Source: Acanthaster planci
Lineage: Eukaryota; Echinodermata; Asteroidea; Valvatida; Acanthasteridae
Assembly: GCF_001949145.1 (NCBI RefSeq)
Contig: NW_019091383.1
Span: forward strand, 1,412,970 to 1,462,020
Direction: 5' to 3'
DNA: 49,051 bases
The translations under genes were made by a program, and so were the position numbers. This document shows, piece by piece, positions 42,444 to 49,051 of the stretch (positions are counted from its first letter, which is position 1; every line of letters begins with the position of its first letter). A model generated the notes under the pieces. It worked only from the letters and a program-made list of their open reading frames with translations. It ran no database searches and was not told where the DNA came from.

Positions 42444-45400
42444 TCATTCTTGCTCCTGTAGGAACATGTTCTCTGCCTCTTGTAGGACACCTGCTGGATC
42501 GTACAGCGTTACCTAGGACAGAAAAATGTAAGACACAAATAGTGATGACACATTTGCAAACTGGTAGAAATCTATCAGCTGGCTTGGGATTGTTACAAGA
42601 TAACTCTTCTTGGATTTATCTTTCAATGACGCAAGAAATACTGAAATCAAAGTGTGTATATCCATGGAGGCATCATTTATTTGTCCACGGCAAAATGGGC
42701 GCACGCTATCCACTCGGTATATTGAGATTAGTTGGTTTTTGTTTAAGATGTCCAAAGCCTGACTCCATCAGAGTAACAAAGAAACAACACCTTCACCCCT
42801 AACTGCAAGGTGAACTCGGTGGGGTTTGGTTCCCAAAGCAGTAGTCTGAATTGGGTTACAAAGTCTTAACCTCTCACCTCTGGTATCGGGTACTGGGTGG
42901 GGTCGGGTGCTCCTTCCCTTCCAAAGTCCACCACGGTTCCACATTTGGGGATATCATCCACCCACACTCCTTCGTACACTTGTCCCTTGTCCAGGTAGAA
43001 GAATTTGCCAGGGCCGTTTTTCTTGTCCGTCTTCCAAGAGCCCTCGTATCTGTTCTCGTCAGCTGTGCGCAGGAAATATATGTCATAGAAAAACCGGTTC
43101 TGAGAAGAAAAAAAACTGAACCACCAAACCAGCTTTTGTCCATTTCACGAGTAGTGCTGTACACAGACTATAGTGTTTAGCTTCCAAAGCAGAATTCTGT
43201 TGTGAAAAGGAAATCGAATTTATCCCTTTCTGGTTTGTGACAAATTATATGAATCAAAATTTGGACTTTTCTCCTCCAGGTTCTGACTATGCACAGTGCA
43301 CTGTGTAACTTCTGCAGTGCCCATCTTACATATCGTGTGTAAAGTATACTGCTTTGTGATCGAGTACCTGAGATCCCTTGGACTATGAAGGTGTACAAAA
43401 TATGCAAGATGTTTAGTCTAACTTAACCATATGCTGCCGGGGAACTTGGTTTTGGGTACCTTGGGTTTGAATGCATAGCCAGGGTGCCCAAAATCGGACC
43501 AAAGACCTGGGCCTTATAACAAAAGACTGTACTCGAAACAAAAGACCCACTGCTGGGAATTGCCATCATTTTTCGGCTTGCATTTGTCAGAGGTAATCTG
43601 TCATTGTTTTGAAACACTATACCACTGTTTTCAGCATGGCGCGCCCGCGTATTAGCACCACGGACAAAAGTGCTCCAGATCCCCATCGATGAGCGATACA
43701 GTACCACTGCACGCTAATCCAGCCGCATTTGAAAAGACGCTACTGGCATTCATTGGGAACAATGAAATTACAAGGAAATTACGTAACACCTCACAATTCT
43801 GGGCTCCCTTTACAGGGCAGCATGCCTGGCTGAAATAGTTGGGCATCAATGGAGGTTGCATGTCAGATTAGATTAGAGCAGACACCAGACGGTCATTCGT
43901 GTGGGTGTACACGTCCATTAAATGAAATTATGAATTTTTGAAGAATTTTGAAAATGGAAAATCTGGAAAATTGCCTGTATGTAGGCACTGCACTTTTAAA
44001 AGCACCCGGCAGCATATGGTTAAACTTCAGGGAAATAAGAAAGTACATTAGGCTTGCGTATACTTCCAAGTGACCTGAAGTCTTTGCCTGGTAGGTTGGA
44101 GAGTTGCGTACGCAGTCATTTTTCAATGAGCTTACCTAATCTGAGCATGCCTTGACCACTGCGCTGATCGTTGTACCACTCGCCCTCGTAGATGCTGTCA
44201 TCTTTGAAGTACATGCGACCCCAACCACTACGCTTATCACCGTACCACTCGCCCTCGTAGTACTCCTCAGCTGAGTAGAAATTGGTACCATAGCCCTGGG
44301 GGGCAAGACAGAGGAAAAAATGTCAGAAAACTCCTCTGTTGATCATGCAGCGTGATTTCAGACAACTTGTCTGTCAAAAGAAGTCAACCATTCAGACCAC
44401 TTGACTTTGACACAAAGACAACTCAACTCATACAAAATTCTCTCGGCTGATATAACCTGGGAGGACATGTCATCATTAGATTATTTTGTAGTGCTATAAT
44501 GTTATCAAAGTTGTTATAAGTTAGGCAAGCTGTGTGAACGTGGTCAGTATTAAGTCAGGGGAACTGATCGATGTCTCCTAGCTCAACTGTTCTGAGTGTC
44601 TCCAAGGGACGACTTGTCTTTACACTTGACGGGACCAATTGCCAAGCGATGGAGTAGTTGTCTGGAGTTGAGTCAGGTAATGGAAAAGTCCAGTTTTGCC
44701 AGAGGAAAGGAGTTGACCATTTAATCAATCGTTCGGTTCACTGTCAGCTGAGGTATTCTGACAGATCCTAATGAATTTTCGTTAACTTTAACTGGGCCAC
44801 ACGCACAGACAGCAACCATAAAATGCCTCTCACTGGACAGTCATTAGTAAGCCTCATGGAACCCTAAACCATCAGTACACGAAACCATTATAAACATGAC
44901 AGTGAGTTACGTCAAGATTTAGACTGCTGAAAATGGCCGGTGGTACCTATGGCTATGGCTTTCCCCATCCACGTTTCATGAAAACTGTGATCACCAAAGT
45001 CTGACAGACTAGCCTTACATGTCGCTTGTCGTTCTTCCACCCTCCCGAGTACACTCGTATGAAGCCACCCTCCGCTGAGGGTAAGCTCAGAGTGCCAAAG
45101 CCGTTCCTCTTGCCACACTTCCAGTCTCCGTCGTAGATGGCTCCTGTCTTCTTCCATCTCTGTGTTCCCTTGCCTAGGAAATGGTCGTAAGAGACAGTTT
45201 TTTTTATTTTATTCTTTATATCAGGCTGTTGATTTAATTTGAGAGAAACTAATTAGGATCACCAAATGCAGTTTTTCTGGTTTGGCATCCAAATTCCTAA
45301 TTTAAATGGTTAAAAGTTCAGAAGTATTTCAACTCTGAGACAACAGGTGCAGGCATTATCGCTACATGCAATAACCTGCAACCACAACAAAGGGTTGCAG

Positions 45401-46647
45401 CACTGTCATGCACAGTTTACTGGTTGACACCTGTGAATGATTGATAGGAAACAAGCCCCAAAACGCCTCTTCCCGTAACAGCACAATACAAATTTACTAC
45501 AAAATTGTGACATAAATACTACAACAACATATTAACAACAGCTTTGCAGCCACCATGCTGGCACAGATGTGCCTGGGGCAAAGCAGCTTAACGCATGGAC
45601 GCATATTCTGCCTGAATTTAAAGAGCTTGTATCACATTTACATATTTGGCTTTAGCAAACTCCTGAATGTGGCCCATTTGCTGGACCTCTACCGTTAACG
45701 TGCTCTCTTGCCAGCAGTATTCAGGCAAATGTTGATCTTGAATGTTAAGCAAATTCAAGCCGCACACCTATGAATGGAAAATCACCTGTTCTCAGCAAAA
45801 TGTCGCAATGCCTGGCATTATATTTTGATGGCCAAACATGAACTAAGTCATACCAGAGGGTCTTAACCAAATGCTACTGGGTGCTTTTAAAAACCCAGTG
45901 CACACATACAGGCGATTTTCAAGATTTTCAGTTTCCAAAATTCTTCAAAATTCATCATTTCATTTTCGTGTACACCCACACAAATGACTGTTTGGCGGAT
46001 ACCCTAAGCTGACAGGCAACCTCCATTGACTCCTGAGTATTTCAGCCAGAATTGTGAGGTGTTGCGTAATTTCCTTTGTCCTCAGTGAATGTGAGTGGCG
46101 TCTTTTCAAACACGGCTGGATTAGCATGCTGTGTCGCTCATCAATGGGGCCCTGGAGCACTTTTGTCCGTGGTGCTAATCCGTGGGCAAGCTATGTTCAA
46201 AACAGTGGTATACTGTTTAGAAACAGTGACGGATTACCTTCGAAAAATGCAAGCCGAAATATGATGGCAATTCCCAGCAGCAGGTCTTTGTTCCGAGTAC
46301 GGTCTGTTACACAGACCAACTCTTTTGTCCCATTTCGGGCACCTTGGGTCAGCGTATAAACCCATGGTGCTCGAAATGGGGTTCCCTGGCAGCAAGAGGT
46401 TAACTTGGGGCTCCGCTTGCGTCAAATTGAAGCCAGAACTTGTAAAAGCCTGAAAATAGAGCTGAGGTTTAGAAACCCCCTCCCCAAAAAAACCAGACTC
46501 ACCATGTTTTTTGTTATCCAGCCACTCTCCTGTATATTCATCCCCATTGACTGAATACACGGTGTTTCTTACACCTTTCTTCTGGGCTTTGTAGTCCCAG
46601 TCTTTCCACAGCGGCTGCTTCTTCTTTGGCACTTTTTTATAAGGCAT
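42444..46647 (-). CDS. MORN3: MORN repeat-containing protein 3 (MORN3), 5 coding exons
   Basis: Coding exons on the minus strand: 46647-46503, 45173-45019, 44295-44136, 43062-42878, 42512-42444. Junction phases are 1, 0, 1, 0 and all are GT-AG; the total is 714 bases, 237 residues (human MORN3 has 240). The start MPYKKVPKKKQPLWKDWD matches the family N-terminus. Seven MORN motifs are visible: YTGEW (38-42), YDGDW (62-66), YSGGW (90-94), YEGEW (113-117 and 136-140), YEGSW (159-163) and YEGVW (183-187). They are followed by the conserved KCGTVVDFGRE and PTQYPIPE and a short helical tail ending at TGA 42444. MORN repeats form elongated beta-sheets that bind proteins or membranes. Vertebrate MORN3 works in sperm formation with MEIG1/PACRG/SPAG16, so a ciliary or flagellar role is inferred. 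Introns 1 and 3 carry related piggyBac-like elements. Confidence 0.95.
43423..44023. mobile_element. TTAA-flanked piggyBac-like MITE (601 bp), MORN3 intron 3
   Basis: TTAA at 43423-43426 and 44020-44023 flank perfect 15-bp inverted ends CCATATGCTGCCGGG. The interior has no transposase frame. A diverged copy in the opposite orientation lies at 45863-46403; they share GCACCACGGACAAAAGTGCT and its complement. Confidence 0.85.
45863..46403. mobile_element. TTAA-flanked piggyBac-like MITE (541 bp), MORN3 intron 1
   Basis: TTAA at 45863-45866 and 46400-46403; left end CCAAATGCTACTGGG, right end (inverse) CCTCTTGCTGCCAGGG. It is the opposite-orientation relative of 43423-44023, with several interior blocks of clear similarity and more decayed ends. 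Confidence 0.8.
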
Positions 46648-49051
46648 TTTTTTCTCCGAGAGAAGGACACTGCAGACAAAGACAAACAGACTTTTAATTT
46701 CAAACACGGACAGGACACAACCGAGGCTCAATATAAAATGGTGCAATTAATTTGGGGGACAAAATGAAGGAGATACCTGGGAATCGAACCCAGCATTATA
46801 TGTAAGCTCTCGGGACACATGCTATTCACTACACCCTGGTAACATGCTAACTTGCCATGTAAGTGATCTAACGCATTGAAAAAAAACATCGATGTTGCAA
46901 AATTTCTTCCATTAATTCTTAGTATCTTGTCTGTGTGTGTATTTATATATTTCATCAGTTTAATTTTAGGTTGTTTTGCTCGTACATGAAGCGAGCATGT
47001 TTCCACAAAATTTCCTGCGTACCGAGCTTTATCCAATCGCCCAGGCACGGTTGTCTGGGATGCATCAACAATTACAGGAACGATGTGAACAGAATTGTGC
47101 GTGTCGCTTTGAAATAAACTTGAAGAGGTTGAGAAATAAACCCAATGCTAGTCCAACCACATGTATTAATTTACCATAGGGTAAATTAATAAATTATTAT
47201 TAATTAAAACGCAGCCGACATTAATTTAGTGAATGCCGTAGAGTTTTCTTAAAGAGGCTTTATAATCTGTAACACACTCGACCACGGACGGCCAATTTAA
47301 ATGGGCCGAGTGACTGTGCATGTACGGAAAGCATTCTGGAACTGCAGTTTTCATTGTTTTGGAACTGAAGCCTAAAATGCTACCGGAAACAATTAGAGAG
47401 ATTTTATTTTGGTAAAGGCTCCAACTGAATTCTCCCCTGACATCTAACAAAATGTAATGTACGTACGACCAAATTTCTTACAAAGAATGTGGTTTTTGGA
47501 GTTTAAACTGAAGACGAGTTTCACAGCGCTGTCTTCTCCGGCTCCATGTCCATGGTAACTATTTACGTCTGGTACCCAGTATCTAGCTTTTGTATTAAGA
47601 TACGCCACGAAATTCTTGAAGGCACCAGTCGACAGATTCCTGATTGTAGCGCCATCTATTGGTTTTACCACGCGTCCAGATCGCGCGTCAAGGTTTTAAA
47701 AGATAGGCGTGCACTGTACAGGATCAGCTAGGAATACAGTCGATATCAGCCGCAAATAGGCTGTTTGATATGTTTAACGATAGGAATAGGACGTATTCTC
47801 GAGAAAGTGTAATCTTTTCCCATTGACAGTACTGAAGTTCATTTGATTTATTTCATTTTTTGTTATATACTTTTTCAGGAAAAATTGACATTAAAATAAC
47901 CAAAAATGCACAAGCATTTAAGGATATACACGCAGCTCCCGCTGGGTTACCAAAAATAAACACAGTCTCTGTCGAGGGGCTCCCGAGCCGAAATAAGAAA
48001 CACTAAAGACAATGTTAAAATACAATTATGAAAGCTCTTGGAGAAATAATCACTATAAACGAAAATTAGTCAATTTGACGGTTAGTCCAGCTCTATGTCT
48101 AAAAGGACAACTTCGAATTCGTCAGAAATGCCGATAAATAATTTCAATTAGTGAGACAGGTCAATGACTAACATTTATTCGTCAAACATAAGTCAAATAT
48201 TAGTCGCTGATTTGACCAAAGGCAGTCACTGTTGACTAAATATTAGTCCTCTCTTGATTTAATAAGTCACCGAGACCCGACTTATTAATTGGACATTTTG
48301 AGCAAAATAACTAACTACTAATTGTTTACAGTGATGTAATGTACCTCTTATGAGAAGAAAATCTCGATGCATGGGTAGCCCTATTACATAATGCACGCAG
48401 GCCGACGTGCATATGCAGATGAAAAAACATAACGAGATCGAGGTTCTTCGTTCGCATGGTAAAAATTCTGCTGAATTATCGGACGGGGGCTATGCCAAAC
48501 TGAGTTTTCTCCTTCTGAATCTGGCCTGCCCCTGCCCCTTGCATGAACCAAGCCTATCCACGCACATGTCTGGAGGAAATACTTAATTGAGTCCAGAATT
48601 AACTACTACCAATAACAATTCCCAATTCAATCAGGCAAAATCTCAATGTCTCAATCACCCATGTAAAAATCCTTGTCTACTGCTTATTATGTACATAATA
48701 CGAACACAAGCTGGCGGTATATTTTGATTACGGTACGAATGATTAATTCTATTTTGAGACACATTTTCCTGACACCAGCATATTATACTAAAACATCTTC
48801 TGTCAGAGGAGGAACTTGGTTCAAAGTGGTGACACTCTTCAGTGCTAGCTGTAGGCCTAGCCTAGTTTGTGAAGATTATGAAACGTGCACCCGTGCAGGT
48901 GAAAATTCGCCACTTCAAAGTTGATCGGTCCAGCGCGAGTAAGGACCGCCAATAAATTAAAGTGGCACGGCAAAATCTTAAGTTACATTCCAATTGACGC
49001 CAGCTTGAAGGAGAGTTCAAGTTCAACAATGTTTCTAAGTCTTGGTTTTCT
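46648..49051. other. region upstream of MORN3, no gene found
   Basis: It holds the MORN3 promoter, a tRNA-like SINE fragment (46768-46845), a perfect 11-bp-stem palindrome (47165-47190: ATTAATTTACC, loop, inverse), and a cluster of TTAGTC/GACTAA words (48065-48255). Remaining open frames are short and unlike any protein I recognise. Confidence 0.55.
46768..46845 (-). mobile_element. tRNA-like SINE fragment upstream of MORN3
   Basis: On the minus strand GGTGTAGTGAATAGCATG (A-box region) is followed by CTGGGTTCGATTCCCAG, a complete T-arm with a 5-bp stem. The acceptor stem does not form, so a working tRNA is unlikely. Confidence 0.55.

Noticed and set aside
46768-46845. A functional tRNA gene on the minus strand.
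   Set aside because: The T-arm is good but the acceptor stem does not pair and the anticodon arm is poor; it fits a SINE fragment.
48673-48924. An 83-codon open frame near the right edge.
   Set aside because: No similarity, no splice context and no conserved features; treated as chance.

Overview
The window looks like nuclear DNA from an animal: genes are split by GT-AG introns, the DNA between them is AT-rich, and it is full of short transposon-like repeats. The gene set (a lineage-specific cluster of intronless peptide-type GPCRs, ACAD10/11, PRR11, Spinster/SPNS1 and MORN3) and the repeat types suggest a marine invertebrate deuterostome. Echinoderm is my first guess, with hemichordate or cephalochordate possible; the species cannot be fixed from the sequence. 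One run of exactly 500 N (32843-33342) is an assembly gap.

Layout. (1) 1-9.4 kb: four class A GPCR genes in tandem on the + strand. The first is cut by the window edge, the second is decayed, and the third and fourth are intact with 370 residues each. Copies 2-4 sit in duplicated units of about 2.7-2.8 kb that share flanking sequence. (2) 13.9-14.7 kb: the last two coding exons of an ACAD10-like acyl-CoA dehydrogenase (+), joined by a GC-AG intron; no earlier exon was found. (3) 18.1-23.9 kb: a complete nine-exon PRR11 homologue (-), rebuilt exon by exon to 391 residues. (4) 23.9-28.3 kb: the region between the divergent PRR11 and SPNS1 genes, with a foldback-like element and a pair of MiT/TFE-type E-boxes. 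(5) 28.3-39.1 kb: a complete eleven-exon Spinster/SPNS1 transporter (+), 527 residues, with the N gap inside an intron. (6) 42.4-46.6 kb: a complete five-exon MORN3 (-), 237 residues with seven MORN motifs, convergent with SPNS1.

The genes do not form one pathway. The GPCR cluster is a young sensory or peptide-receptor expansion. ACAD10 acts in fatty-acid oxidation, SPNS1 in lysosomal lipid export, PRR11 in the cell cycle and actin, and MORN3 in cilia and sperm. The most unusual content is in introns and intergenic DNA: TTAA-flanked piggyBac-like MITEs, including an inverted pair in MORN3 introns and two nearly identical 59-bp palindromes ending in telomere-like hexamers; a hAT-like element with a perfect 8-bp target duplication; several long foldbacks, one about 220 bp past the SPNS1 stop; and tRNA-derived SINE fragments.
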